Assembly (NCBI GenBank): GCA_034508935.3
Contig: CM067451.1
Location: forward strand, 38,614,809 to 38,678,808
Direction of reading: 5' to 3'
Source: Berghia stephanieae
Lineage: Eukaryota; Mollusca; Gastropoda; Nudibranchia; Aeolidiidae
Length of the DNA: 64,000 nucleotides
Below are positions 11,900-34,530 of this stretch, piece by piece. A model generated the notes under the pieces. The model worked only from the letters and a program-made list of their open reading frames with translations, was not told where the DNA came from and searched no databases. The position numbers were made by a program, and so were the translations under genes. Within the stretch, counting starts at the first letter, position 1. Each line of letters starts with the position of its first letter.

Positions 11900-12543
11900 A
11901 TTAACTCACTCAATCCTAGCGATTTTGCTACTTTTCAAAATTAGAAAACATGTATTAAAAATGAGCATGTACATAGATAGTTTTATTCAACTACCATTAA
12001 CATGTAAAAAATTCAAAACATTAGCTTTGATACTACGCCTAGGTCTATAATTTGTCTCAGCAAAATGTAATAGATAGGCATGGGGTAAAAGTAACCCGGG
12101 TAAACTACGGATATAACCGGTGTCACCAGCATATCTCTCAAGCCTCGTTGAACGGTATAACCCACAGCGATCGCTTCGATCAACGAACGACCTCAAATTG
12201 AAAACACCCCGCTGTCGATTGAAGGCTGGTGAACGCGCCTATCAGCATTCTGGTCCAAGGTTGTGGAATTTGCTACCACTCGAGATACGTTCTTTGTCTT
12301 CACTAGAGGAATTCAAGCGTCGATTGAAGACATTCTTATTCCGACAGGCTTTCTTTTGATTATGTGTATAATGAGCGTTCTTCGTGTACCGTGTAAAGGC
12401 TTAATCTATGTTATGCACCCAGAGCTAGGACTTCAAATACTCTATAGATGTCACTGGCCCAGAGCCCTCCAGATGAAGGGATGTTTGGCGCACTATAAAT
12501 CTATACCATTATTATTCTTATTGTTAGGGTTGAGTGAGTTAAT
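11900..12543. mobile_element. MITE-E, interrupted by a LINE
   Basis: Inverted ends ATTAACTCACTCAA.CCTA and TAGGGTTGAGTGAGTTAAT. The copy at 34999-35240 is the same element without the insertion (242 bp). Confidence 0.85.
12124..12521 (+). pseudogene. CR1/L2-like LINE 3' end, 5'-truncated
   Basis: The + strand encodes about 76 residues with the ORF2 C-terminal signature: RYNPQRSLRS, then KAGERAYQHSGPRLWNLLP, LEIRSLSSLEEFKRRLKT, ending in a stop at about 12358. About 160 bp of 3' UTR follow, closing with TTTGGCGCACTATAAATC and a short ATT repeat. Comparison with the empty MITE-E at 34999 shows TGT on both sides (12121-12123, 12522-12524); very short duplications suit this clade. Confidence 0.85.
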
Positions 12544-12712
12544 GGATTGCTCTTGTAACTTTCTGGCCTAGACTCATTTCTCTTGCTTTTTCTTTGGTGA
12601 TTTTTACTTCAGATCGACATCTACATCTTTTCCTCTTTTAAGCTTCTTTTTTTTTCTTTTTTTTTTTTTGTACTGGCGCTGAAAGACATAATAATGCAAC
12701 AAGCGCCGTAAA

Positions 12713-12988
12713 CCATCTCCTTACCAACCATAGGAAAATCGTCACTTTCGTTACGATCCAACCAGCACTTTTATCATTCAGATTTCGTTTGTAAATCTCA
12801 CAGTTTAAAGGAAAATGTTTTATTATAGCTATATAGGCTACACTGTGTTGTAGGGTTCATTTTGCTGATCAATGTTATACATAGAATGTATTTGTTGCTT
12901 TTTGTTTGAGTAAGAAAAAAATATTTTTGTGTTGGGTGGGCGTGACATTTTTGGGAAAATTCTGAAAATGGCTGGTAAGGAAAGGTTA
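12713..12988. mobile_element. MITE-F copy 1
   Basis: Ends CATCTCCTTACCAACC and GGCTGGTAAGGAAAGG, followed by TTAA (12985-12988). Internal GGAAAATCGTCAC near the left end matches other copies. Confidence 0.7.
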
Positions 12989-13222
12989 ACCCTCTCTTTA
13001 CCACCTACAGCAAAATCATCACATTTGTTACGACACAATATACATTATTTGTTCTTATTCGGATTTATTTTGTACATCACTATGATCTTTGTTTAAATAA
13101 TAAGAACATAAAGTTGTTTTGTAGAGAGATTGTTTGAATTTAAAAAATCAATTTTTCTGTTGGGTAAGCCTGCGGTTTTGGGGAAAATACTGAAAATGAT
13201 CAGTAGGGAAGTATGTAGTTAA
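12985..13222. mobile_element. MITE-F copy 2, sharing a TTAA with copy 1
   Basis: TTAACCCTCTCTTTACCACC at the left and GATCAGTAGGGAAG...TTAA at the right. TTAA at both ends suggests a piggyBac- or Kolobok-type non-autonomous element. Confidence 0.7.
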
Positions 13223-13284
13223 ACGCCTAAAAACAACCAAAAATATTTATTTTTAAATTTCTGAGCAAGTTTTCCTCAGGAATA

Positions 13285-13385
13285 ACTACTCCATATCTAC
13301 ATCTTTTTTTCTTTTATCTTCCTTTTTTTTTAACTGACGATGAAATTAGGTGAGTGTACAACAAGCGCCTTAAACTCCTGAAAAA
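13285..13385 (+). mobile_element. R18, 3' fragment
   Basis: ATCTACATCTTTTTTTC through AACTGACGATGAAATTAGG to CAACAAGCGCCTTAAAC, a diverged R 3' end. Confidence 0.6.
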
Positions 13386-14634
13386 ACAATCCCCAAATTT
13401 ATTTTTTTTAATTTCTGACCAACTTTTCATCAGGAATAACTACTACATATCTACATCTGTAAGACGTCCTTTTTGTACCAACACTTTGAATGACCTTCAC
13501 TTTCTGTCCTACTCATTCACACCTGAGTCGATTAGTGTAATGTGTGTTAAGTGCCTTACCCTAGGACAAAACTTCGGGACCAGAATTGTCCACGATCATT
13601 GTCACTCATCTGACCCCTCATCTTGCTTAACATTACTTGAATTTCGTGAAAAGACGAGACACCGTCCTGCCGAGTGACCAAGAGGAAGAAGAAGAGAAGG
13701 AGGGAAAAAAACAAACAAACAAACAAACAAAAAAACAGACAGAAGCACTAAAGCTTCTTGTTGTCTGTCTCCCTTTTTAAAAAAATTATACCATTTGAAA
13801 GATTTTAGTAACACTTCCTTCTCATTTACGAATTTAATAATGATGAGAAAATTAGGGTATGGTTTTCTCATCATTTTCATCATTATTCATCCAAGTACCC
13901 GCACCACACTTTTTTTCTGAATTTACGAATTTAGAAGTTCAGAAAACGTTTCAGATGTAAACATGGAAATATGAGGTTCGTTTGAGTTGTGCACTTTTCC
14001 CGTTGAGCGATTTGGCCTATGACTTTATATGAATCAAACAATAAATATTGATAAAAATGAAGGAGGAATAAAAAAAAAAGAAATCAAAATTAAAATAATT
14101 TGTTATCGTCGAAATAAAAAACACACGAAACGATTATTATCGCGTACGCCTTTGAAAAAGCTTTTGCCCAAAGGATCCCAAAAAAATTGTTCTTGGCAGT
14201 CGTAGTAAGAACACCAAAATTAAATTACCTACTTATAGCAACACATTTTCAAACATTCGATAAAATATACCGACAATTGTTAAAAATAAAAGCCAGATTT
14301 TGTTGTTTGCCTTCTATGTATTTTTTTGTTTTTTTTTTGGTAATTTAAAAACTAGGATGACCAAAGTCGAGTTTGACGAAACTTCCTACTTCGTCAATAA
14401 AGTTTCGAGAATTGGGGCGAAGGAAAACATCCCAATAGAAACAAAACTATCTTTCTTCATAATATTAAGCAATTTGAGCTTAAAGTTCGACGTCATGAAC
14501 TGAAATCAATAATGTGCAGGTTTATACTTTACAGTAGGATATAGAATATTTTCTGTGTTGAAAAAAAAAAAAAATTAATAAAGCCTCTTCCTTCTTCAAC
14601 TTACACAACCGGAGATCTTCAAAAGGAAATTATC
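13386..14634. other. upstream region of UBAC2
   Basis: No exon or named repeat seen. It should hold the UBAC2 promoter and 5' UTR, but no convincing core promoter motif was found. Just before the start codon the sequence is CTTACACAACCGGAGATC. Confidence 0.4.
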
Positions 14635-25230
<10,596 letters not shown>

Positions 25231-26617
25231 CACGGACACAGCAAACAGCAGCAGCAGCAGTACGTCCCTATTATCATCAACATGGTAAAAAACAACACAC
25301 TCACCACTTCAACGTCTTTGAAACTCACATCCGTCCTTGTGAGGAATTCATCCCACATCAGAATGTTTCTTTTGTCGTCGACACACGTGTTCGACACATT
25401 TGCTGTTTCAAGATCTCTGAAACTGATTTAACTCATAAGTTTATTTTGTTGTCCCAATTCTCATCATATGACGCACTTGTTGCTTTAACAATCTTAAAGT
25501 CTTAACAGCACACAAGTGTGCCCCTAATTCTCATTTATCCCATTTCTTATCGCATTAAACACACGTGTTGCTCCATTAAATCAACAATCCTGACAGCACA
25601 CAAGCTTCATCACATCACGCACATTACACACACACAGACAGACACACACAGACACACTTGTCGCTTCGTGAATCAATAGTCTTGACAGTACACATTTGTC
25701 CCGATTAACATCAGCAACCCAACATGATCATAACACATCTTCCTCAATGTTTCTGAAACAAAAGAGACATGTTTGTACTCCTCTCTCTTCAACATGATCA
25801 TAACAACACACTCACAACAGTTTGATGATGCATTCAACACGCACCATATATTTTCATCAATATGATCATTACACGCTTGCTGCTCAAAGGCCTCTTTAAC
25901 TTAGTCCAGCATATACAAGCATGCCTTCATTCCAGACCTATCTTAAATACATGTCGTCCAGCCGAAATAATGGGCCCTCCAGTTTCTGAACATTGTTTAA
26001 TATTTATTTTGGCACAGGTGATTTTAAAAATGCATTTTGAACGCACATTAAATGTGTGATTCTATGTGTATCACTGTGTCACAATATCATGATATTGATA
26101 TGTGATCACATATGGAAGCCCGACTAGTAGGCATGTACTTGTACTCAAGGTGGCACAGCTGTACATTCTCATCAATATGATTAGAACACTTACTCTTGTA
26201 GTAAAGGGACTTACTTATACCTTAGCGCACCAATACGCATACATACACACAACACTGAAAATATTAAAACGATAAAAGCCAAAACATATCCATTTGTTCT
26301 CACCATACACATAGTTGCGATTATCTTCGAAGCACGGAGTTGCGACTTACGGACAAGACAAGACACACACACACACATACACATAATGCCCCCATTCCTA
26401 CTCATTGTCACCTTAAAAATAATCAGAATGCAATCCTGCAATTTCTAAAAAAAAAAACAACAGTTTTAAAAAAAATTATATATTATATATCGAGTCGTGC
26501 TTCAGCAAAAAGAAGGGGAGAGAATTGAGGAAAGCTGTTATGTGGAATGAAAATTGCTTCATCGTATGAAAGTTTTAACACCCAATGTTTTGTTATATTG
26601 ACCTTTGATTTTTTATT
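25231..26617 (+). other. probable UBAC2 3' UTR and flank
   Basis: No coding signal. Rich in ACAC/CACA and in a degenerate tandem repeat (25385-25745). No strong poly(A) signal with a GT-rich downstream element was found; ATTAAA occurs at about 25553. Confidence 0.45.
25385..25745. repeat. degenerate ~88-bp tandem repeat
   Basis: A block like CACTTGTTGCTTTAACAATC, then TTAACAGCACACAAG, recurs with drift near 25385, 25474, 25560 and 25652. Confidence 0.5.
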
Positions 26618-26725
26618 CCTTGTTTTTGTTGTTGGCTGGAGAGGGATTTTAGTCTGAAACATTTCTCATTGTATATTATGTTACTCCATTGAAGCTTGCA
26701 CAGTCATTCATTCATTTTTGTTATC
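26618..26725 (+). mobile_element. FB-B fragment
   Basis: GTTGGCTGGAGAGGGATTTT, GTCTGAAACATTTC and CATTGAAGCTTGCACAG match the FB-B block at 18040. Confidence 0.5.
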
Positions 26726-26786
26726 GTTGCTCAGTCAGTCCTATTGGTCGCAATTTATTTTTTTTTCATAAACGACTTATTGAATT

Positions 26787-27893
26787 TGTAACCCATCGTA
26801 TCAAACTAGTATTATGTCAAGATGGAGAGGATGCCAAATAAATAGTCGACATAACCGTCATCTTCGTAAACTAAAGGCCTGATACTGGCCAAAATATTAC
26901 ATCACAAAGGAAGCCGACGATCACCAAATGAAAGTAAAAAGTGAGTTGTTGTTAGAAGTGCTCAAGGAAACAAATGATTTCATTGGCTGAGCTATTGATT
27001 AGAACTCACTCACCCTTAACTTTTTTCCCGTGATCTTCGTCTTATTTTATGACAAATTTTGTTGGTTTGTTTCAGGCTTTTAGTAAACAACAATTATGGC
27101 ATAACAGGCATGCCTACCGTCCCAGAATGCCTTGAGTTATTTACTTTTTGAACAGAACAGAAAAAAATATTATGGTGTAATTATAGGGGGGGGGGGGTCA
27201 ATGACCCGGATATTATTATATATGTAAATGTTGTTACTCGAAGCTCGAAGAAATAAATAACAATGTGAAATTGAATGTAAGCTTTAATTCAAAACAATGT
27301 TCTTGTTTCTTCATCTTAACAACGCCACTACCATATTATCTCATTCGTCTGTAGTGTTTCATTCAACTTGTTTTGTTGATAAAGGGGAAACCCGAAACAT
27401 CCATTTTATCTGTTTTCGTATATTAAATTGAAGCTTACATTCAATTTCACATTGTTATTTATTGAGATATTATTATATCCTACTAATACTACTACCCCTA
27501 ATAAGTATTATAAAGTTAAAATGATAAAGAGTATGAAAATTTGGGTTTATATAAGTTATGAAGCTATAATTATTCTCTTCATTAAAACAAATAGAAGCTT
27601 ATCCTAAATTTCATATTGTTGACTATAGATAGAATGCACTTGGCTAAGAAGCTCACAACATTGCCATCCGGAAGTATAACGGACCAACACACAAATCTCT
27701 GTGTAACCATGAACTTTTATAGTCTGGATAATGCAGTTAAGTGAGAATCACTCATAAACGTGGGTGGCAAAAAAAACAATAACAAAGACCTGAGTGACAT
27801 CAACTTCATTCTATCTGTGAAATCCACTTTCACCATCAATATCATTCTGACATAATTGTACCATTTTGAAATGATGGGTTACATTTTTATTTT
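26787..27893. mobile_element. MITE-C split by other repeats
   Basis: Left end TTTGTAACCCATCGTATC, TAGTATTATGTCAAG (26787) and right end TTCTGACATAATTGTACC, GATGGGTTACA (27893) are inverted, about 1.1 kb apart, with FB-A inside. Confidence 0.55.
27223..27475. mobile_element. FB-A foldback element
   Basis: A short left arm and full right arm (GGGGAAACCCGAAACATCC to CAATTTCACATTGTTATTTA) around a centre containing TCTTAACAACGCCACTACC. Confidence 0.75.
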
Positions 27894-27895
27894 GT

Positions 27896-28289
27896 TTTGT
27901 TTTGTTTTATTTGTGTGTTTTATTTTTAGGCATTCATCTTCTTATATTTTCTATAATTTGATTACAGTCGTGTCGTGTAACTGAAATTACAGAGGAATTT
28001 GCAGATTGAAGAAATATATTATATGTAATTTTTCCCAAATCTCTAAGATGTTTACAATGTTATTGAATGTACAAATTCTACCTTCTTTATAGAAAGTGTT
28101 ACTGCTATTTATGACTTGGTAAATTCACAGGAACTGTATTGTCGGTTTTAAGGACAAGCGGGCTGTCACACACTATAAAACGGCTTTAACAAAGTTACTA
28201 CGATGTGATTTTTGTAATATCACAGTTATGTTTATCCTTGTGGTACTTCAGCTGCACATACGGCTGACCTACATGAATTAGATAGCCAC
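27896..28289. other. non-coding stretch
   Basis: Nothing recognised. Confidence 0.4.
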
Positions 28290-28440
28290 CTATTACAGTC
28301 TGCTGACATCTTTGACATCTTTCCCCACATTCACCTCGGGCCTTCATGTCGCGCTCTAGGGTCCTTATCCACTTCTCCTTAGGACTCCCTCTCTTCCTTG
28401 CTCCCTGTGGGGTCCATCTTAGGGCAATCATCAGTATGGT
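28290..28440 (-). pseudogene. LINE C-terminal scrap
   Basis: The - strand reads ALRWTPQGARKRGSPKEKWI and RTLERDMKARG, the same ORF2 tail signature as at 7253-7415 but a different copy. Confidence 0.7.
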
Positions 28441-28479
28441 ATATGGGTTCTTTCAGAGATTATCATAGATATCTTTTAT

Positions 28480-28725
28480 TTAACTTTCTGCTTCCTGATC
28501 ATTTTCAGTATTTTCCCAAAATGGCAGGCTTACCCAGCAGAAAAATTGATTCTTTAAACTCAAAAAAACTCTCTATAACTATAAAACAGCATTATGTTCT
28601 TATTAATTAAACAAAGATCATTCTTCAAAGTTTATGATGTACAAAATAAATCTGAAAAAGAAAAAGTGTATATTGTGTCGTAACAAATGTGGCGATTTTG
28701 CTCTAGGTGGTAAGGAGAGGGTTAA
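28480..28725 (-). mobile_element. MITE-F, reverse copy
   Basis: TTAACTTTCTGCTTCCTGATC at the left and TAGGTGGTAAGGAGAGGGTTAA at the right, with TTAA at both edges. Confidence 0.75.
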
Positions 28726-29237
28726 AGATCATTCGGTTTTAATTCAAGAAGGTCCAACATGAAACCCTGACACTGTCTGCTGAAGTAAACTTGGCCTGGA
28801 CCTTTGGGGTTTTTTTCCAAGTGAGAGATTCTGAATACATGAGCTTTTAAGAATTGTGTATAGCTCACTTTTGCTTTAATTTCGACTGAATGTAAATGGA
28901 ACGTGTATGCAATATGTGACATTTTGGGATTCATTTCTGGTCAATTTTAGGAGCTGGTGTTTGCATAGGATTGTTTAATTTTATGCTAAATTAATTTTGA
29001 AGGAATAATTTCATGAACAAAGTCGTTCAAAAATGGTGGAGAGTCATGGAATTTTGTTCATAAGTTGGTTAATTGATGTGAATAATGATATTCAATATGA
29101 ATTGGAATCGAATGGAAATGTTATCAGTGGGTCAATTTGGAGAAAAGATTCAATTAACACAAACATCAGGAGAAGTGCAGCATTTTAATTAAAATGAGCA
29201 AAAGGGGTTATTGTTTCGTGTTCAATGAAAATAAAGG
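28726..29237. other. non-coding stretch
   Basis: Nothing recognised. Confidence 0.4.
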
Positions 29238-29304
29238 GTACCGAGATTCAAAGTCTGATCATCAGTTTGTTAGTTCATTGCCTAACCCACTCGGCCATCT
29301 CATC
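29238..29304 (-). mobile_element. tRNA-Ser-like remnant
   Basis: On the - strand GATGAGATGGCCGAGTGGGT reproduces the 5' half of a tRNA-Ser, and TTGAATCTCGG resembles its T arm. The variable arm is missing, so it is a SINE head or pseudogene rather than a tRNA gene. Confidence 0.55.
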
Positions 29305-30730
29305 CTATCTGTATATCTGGATTAATGGATGTTCGAGTCCCTTATTTGTGCATAAAACCTTTTATTTTTGAGAAGCTCTTTGCCAGACTTGTGAAGTTAC
29401 AAATAGACAGTTAAAAGAATTTTCCAACCCGGAGCCTAAACCATTTTTGGAATGAATGGATGTTATTTGGCTGGATAATCACAGAGGCTATGAAGGGTTG
29501 GTGGCGAATGAAATTGGAGATGTGATAAAACAATTCAATCTGCTTAATGGCATTCTCAGCTTATTTGCTACTTTTACTCAAATGGTACAACATAATAAAT
29601 GAATTTGGTAGCTTCAAAAAAGAACAAAATAAATGATAGTAAGCATTTTCAGGCTCAAAATCCAATATCAACCAACAAGAATAACAAAACAGCATAAAAA
29701 CTGAACAGATGGAAGAAAAGACTTTTGTGTGTTCAGTCGAGATAAACGATAGCTTACTGCCATCTTGTTCGAGCAACTTAGCATTCCCTTTCATTCAAAC
29801 ACCAACAAAAAATTCTACTTTCAATGCAAACTGCTTAATCGGCACATTTGTTCATATTCCTAAAGCGTGCGAGAAAGCAGAGTGAATTATGTCAGCTGCA
29901 ACGCAGAAGAGCAAAATGAGCAACAGGACGTGCAAAAATTCTGTCAAGTTTTGAAATAGTTGCAGATGTTTTAAAATGGAAGCATTATTGGCTTATTTTC
30001 CAGTTTTGAGATGGCATTTTAGATTTTATAATAGTATTTTTGTTGACGAATATTTTGATGACCGCAAAGTAAGAAGTCTAATCGGTATATAGACACAAAG
30101 GCTACTTGCCATTATGTACTAAATGGTTCTCGACTACTGGCATCATAATAGGGAATTGCTAAAGATAATATTAGAAATGTGCATTACAAGTAAATAATTC
30201 AAATAGAAAATACCTTCTCCCTCCATGCTACATTGCAAAATTCAAGTTTACATATGGGAATATATGGTTTTGTAAAAATACATCACTGACGCTGTTTGTT
30301 ATGATCACCACATTGTTCCAAACTTTTTACCATTTTTCCGTTAAATTTTCTTTTTCTTTTTCTTTTTTTTTTCAAAATTTTCAGATTATTATTTTAAACA
30401 AATTGAATTCTTCATGTTTAAAAAGATTAATTCCCTTTTTGCCAAGTGTAGCTGTCGCCTATTAAATTTTATTTTTTTTTCACATGTTTACTGTAAAGAA
30501 TGCATTATTAATACTGTCGATCTTAGTATATGTATATTTTCATAATAATGTTTTATATTCACATGTTTACCCATATGAAATGTTACATCTCTGCTACTAG
30601 ACATACATCAATGGCAAATAGAATCCAAAATGTGATGTGACACAGGAAAACATGACAATGACACACTGGCTTGCCATAGAGTATAAACATCCAATATAAG
30701 AAGAGATGAGAACACGCCGCATAGCTTCCC
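29305..30730. other. non-coding, mostly unique DNA
   Basis: About 1.4 kb with no coding signal, repeat family or RNA gene that I recognise. Confidence 0.45.
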
Positions 30731-30980
30731 ATATGTGACCCTTCGCCTCAAAACGGTATTAAGTCGGGTTGGTAAAGATGTTGAAAATTGAATTTATAGT
30801 TATAGCCAGAATTATCAGACTTATGTTGAGTTTATATAATTTATTGAGGAGAATGGATACCATATTTTACGGTGCTAATGCCAAGAATGTATATTTTTGA
30901 CCAGTTTAATAATTAAATTCGGCTTTTAAGCATCTGGTTCGTTCCGACATAATAGTGTTTTGAGACGATGGGTCACATAT
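30731..30980. mobile_element. MITE-C, intact copy
   Basis: 250 bp with ends ATATGTGACCCTTCGCCTC and GAGACGATGGGTCACATAT; GGTATTAAGTCGGG and CCGACATAATAGTG lie just inside. Confidence 0.8.
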
Positions 30981-31532
30981 GATCATTATTTGTGACCCAT
31001 TGCGTTATAGCAGTTTTGTGTCTGTGCCATGTACTCTAAATACTAAATCGAGAATATAAGACTACAAACACAATCCGCCATTGGAGAAATGAAAAGCTTG
31101 CCTCTCAAACAAAAGAGTTCTATCAGATTTTTTAGGTACACAACTCAAAACTTATAAAAATTGTCATTTGTCACGGTTTAACCTGGGTCACAATCACAAA
31201 AATGTTACATACACTGAATGAAGCTCAATTAATCTATACTGTTTGTTCTTGTGTTATGTGTAAACTGTCATGCTCTTGCTATTGTTATTTCAAAATGTGC
31301 CATTATTCGTCTCACTATCTCTTGTTTATGTTCACACTAGTGCTTTATGGTGATTTTTCTATAAAAATCTAAATGCGCTTTCTTCACATCATTCTATTTT
31401 TTAAACTTTTATTTTTTAGAGTACCCATAATGTGGGGATACTTGGCTTGGGCCACTTTCTTGGAAAAGATTCGTGCGTCTAAAAACTTTTTTTTTTCCAA
31501 AATCTAACAATGTTTTTAACACATTATTTCTA
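30981..31532. other. non-coding with a MITE-C-like scrap
   Basis: TTTGTGACCCATTGCG at 30989 repeats a MITE-C end; the rest is unassigned. Confidence 0.4.
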
Positions 31533-31822
31533 AAGTAAATGTTGCTGCTTGAATAAATAAATAAACAATGTGAAATTGAATGTAAGCTTCAATTAGATAT
31601 ACAAAAACAGTTAAAATTGTCGTTTAGGGTTTCCCTTTATCAATTATACAGGATGAATGAAACACTACAGACAAATGAGGAGACTACCACATTATCTTAT
31701 TTGTCTGTAGTGTTTCATTCCTCCTGTTTTGTTGATAAAGGGGAAACCCGAAACATCCATTTTATCTGTTTTTGTATATTAAATTGAAGCTTACAATCAA
31801 TTTCACATTGTTATTTATCACA
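31533..31822. mobile_element. FB-A foldback element, complete palindrome
   Basis: Both arms are present: AATGTGAAATTGAATGTAAGC, GGGTTTCCCTTTATC on the left; ATAAAGGGGAAACCCG, CAATTTCACATTGTTATTT on the right. The axis is at about 31680. Nearly all of it could fold into one hairpin. Confidence 0.85.
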
Positions 31823-32462
31823 TATTATTTCTAGAAAATTGGCCCAAGTAACCCCATATTTTGCTTAAACTTTTGTCACTCTCACAACAGTACGGGGATA
31901 TTCTGTTGAATGAAAATCCCTTTGAGGGCAGGGGAATGTTGAGGTCAGGTGGTGTTGATGTGACATCAAAATATAAAGCAAGTGCTGTGAAAATCCTAAG
32001 ATAGAATTATACCACAAACAGTACTGGGTTCCCATTACAGTTTGTAGATGAGATTCCTGCAATTGAAACGTTAACGTCGTTAAAAATTATATTTACCGCA
32101 ATTGTTTTTTTGTTTTTTTTCAATTATGTATTAGTAATTTATCGTCTTGAAATCCAAGCAACAAATGATAAACAACACATTCAGTTTATTGCAAATATTT
32201 TTAAGTAATTGAAGGATAAACATAGGAAGTTGCCAGCCATGTCGAATAGCACAAGCAATTCGTAAACCACCAAATCTAGGTAATGATTTGATCTAAAAGT
32301 GGCACAGACGCTTAAATCTGCGTTAAAAGGGGAAACGAAGTTCAAAAAAAGAATACAACAATCGTTTTTATTCAGAGTTGCTTTTGAAAATCCTGACAAT
32401 AATTCGTTATTTGGAGTAAAGAATATTCTAGAATGGCAATTTGGTAATTCCAGTATAAACAA

Positions 32463-32463
<1 letters not shown>
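31823..32463. other. non-coding stretch
   Basis: Nothing recognised. Confidence 0.4.
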
Positions 32464-32549
<86 letters not shown>

Positions 32550-32619
32550 GTTTTTAATATATTATTATTATTATTATTATTATCATTATTATTATTATTT
32601 TTGTTGTTGTTTTTATTAC

Positions 32620-32666
<47 letters not shown>

Positions 32667-32690
32667 TATTATTATTATTATTATTATTGT
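32464..32690. repeat. (ATT)n microsatellite
   Basis: About 225 bp of ATT/TTA with short interruptions (TTTTTAATATA, TTG). Confidence 0.95.
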
Positions 32691-32976
32691 TCATGAAAAC
32701 TACTTAAACTTTATTTTAAGGAAACCGTTAATTTTTTATTTTGTAATGAATGAATTGGGTATAATTGTTTTATTTTATTTTTTAAGGATTTTGTGATTGT
32801 AGCTTGTTATAATAATATGTATATCGGAAGTGATGTTCAAAGCCTTTTTATTTTTGATGTTGAATTATACTTAAATGAAAAAGAAATGTTTGTGAAATCA
32901 GTCCCGACTATGGGATTCTGTTTAAGCATCGGTAGAAGTGTGTTTTATTATTAAAGTCCATTATCTTGGAAACTTT

Positions 32977-33025
32977 TGCAAAGCGCTTTGAGCACATTTA
33001 ATGGATATTGGTCCAAACGCAAGCT

Positions 33026-33028
<3 letters not shown>
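32977..33028 (+). mobile_element. SINE-A tail fragment
   Basis: GCAAAGCGCTTTGAGCACAT and TGGATATTGG only, followed by a 29-T run. Confidence 0.6.
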
Positions 33029-33063
<35 letters not shown>

Positions 33064-34530
33064 AATGTCTCGGGATATATTTGTCTAGCGTCAACGATTA
33101 TTGGATCTCCTGGATTGAGACAGGCACCCTGGCCTTGAGTTCTATCCCCCAACATTTGTCTTGTCCATTTATGTCCTTTTCTTAGAATGGTTGTTCTAAC
33201 GTTGGCTGGGTTCCTTAGCCGAGAGGAAAACAGTCAGATGTTAAATTCCTTTTTTTTTTTGGGTTTTGGTTTCTTTTGAGGATTTTTTTTTTTCTCTTTT
33301 CTTTTTTTTTTTTTTTTTTTTTTTTGGGGTGTTTTTATTTTTAAAATTTTTTAGGGGGTAAATTAGTTTACTATTGTATAATATTTTTGTTCTCTACTTC
33401 TTGTGTGTACTTGTACTCTTTGTTTTAACTAGTCTCCTTTTCATACATTTTCTTTGGTGCTTTAAATTTTAAGCTCATCTATATTTGTCTTCGGACCATC
33501 CAATAGTTTCAAGCATTGTTGAGTTATTACCAATATAAGAAAAAGCAATCAAACAAACTATTTGATCTCATCAGCTGTTCAAAGGCCAAAAGCCTTTTGA
33601 GTTTGTTGGATTTTTTTTTTTTTTTGTTTGTTCGTTTGTTGTTTTTTGTTTTGTTTGTTTTTTTGTTTTTTTTTTTGTTTTTCTTTTTTTTTTTTTAGGT
33701 TTTTTTTTTAATATTTTGCTTTTGTTAAAAATCTTTTTCATTTTAATTACGTCAATTGTCTTTTTTATTTTCTTTTTCTTTTTTTTTTCTTTGATTTTTA
33801 TTTTGTTTGTCTTCAGGGCAAAACAAAATGTTGATTTTTTTTTTTAATGGTTAAGTTCAATATCCACACAATTTTTTTTTTTTTCATATTTTTTATTAAC
33901 CACTGTATACGATGACCACCTAGTTTGAATAATTTCTAAACGTTAGATATCTTTTTTTATTTGACTTTGTTGTGGTTTTTTGTTTTGTAGGTTTTTTTCG
34001 GGTTGAAATTTGAGGTATATTTTTTTAAGGGAGGATGGGAAGTGGGAAATTTCTTTTAATATTTTTTTTTTCATGTATTGCATAGTTTTGCTGATCAAGT
34101 ATTTTTTCCATCGATTGCTCTTTATCTACAAATGTGCTTTGTGTTTCATCATTTGTTTGTTTTTTTTTCTCTTTATGTTTTTTTTTGTTTGTTTTTTTTT
34201 TATTGTTGTTATGTTGGTTTTTTTTTTTAATTTTTAGATAAAATTTTGCAGCACAGTGAAAGCAAAATTTTCCTGTTCTTGTTGCTATATAGTTATGATT
34301 ATTTTATGATATAAAATCGCAATGGAAGCATATGAAGGACTTACATATACTTGTCAATTTATCTTTCTTTGTTGTTTAGCTTTCTTTATATTTTATTTTA
34401 TCTTTTCCTTATATATTTGGGAGAGTGGGGGGGGGGGGGGGGGGGTCTTATTTTTGGTTTGGTTTGGTTTTTGTTTTTTTTAAAATGTTTTTATCTTCGT
34501 TTCACACTATCTTTCTTTTCTTTTTTTTTT
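33029..34530. repeat. T-rich, strongly strand-skewed tract
   Basis: About 1.5 kb in which T runs of 8-29 alternate with TTTG/GTTT, so the + strand is dominated by T with very little A. A 19-G run lies at 34427-34445. No coding sequence; poly-F/L open frames are artefacts. Confidence 0.8.
33140..33500 (+). mobile_element. R9, heavily decayed copy
   Basis: TTAGAATGGTTGTTCTAACG, GGCTGGGTTCCTTAGCCG, AGAGGAAAACAGTCAGATG and TTTCTTTGGTGCTTTAAA follow the R order with T-rich expansions between them. Confidence 0.5.

Larger units (their letters stand above)
11232..12715 (+). mobile_element. R6, old copy with several insertions
   Basis: R sequence can be followed in order through 11232-11523, 11763-11795, 11870-11899 and 12544-12715 (ending GGCGCTGAAAGAC / CAACAAGCGCCGTAAACC). 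It is broken by SINE-C, a 74-bp LINE scrap and MITE-E. Divergence from R5 is clearly higher than for R11 or R17, so it is old. Confidence 0.7.

Noticed and set aside
14510-14540. Alternative UBAC2 exon 1 reading MCRFILY
   Set aside because: Phase and a GTAGGA donor would fit, but the peptide does not resemble UBAC2, whereas 14635-14665 does.
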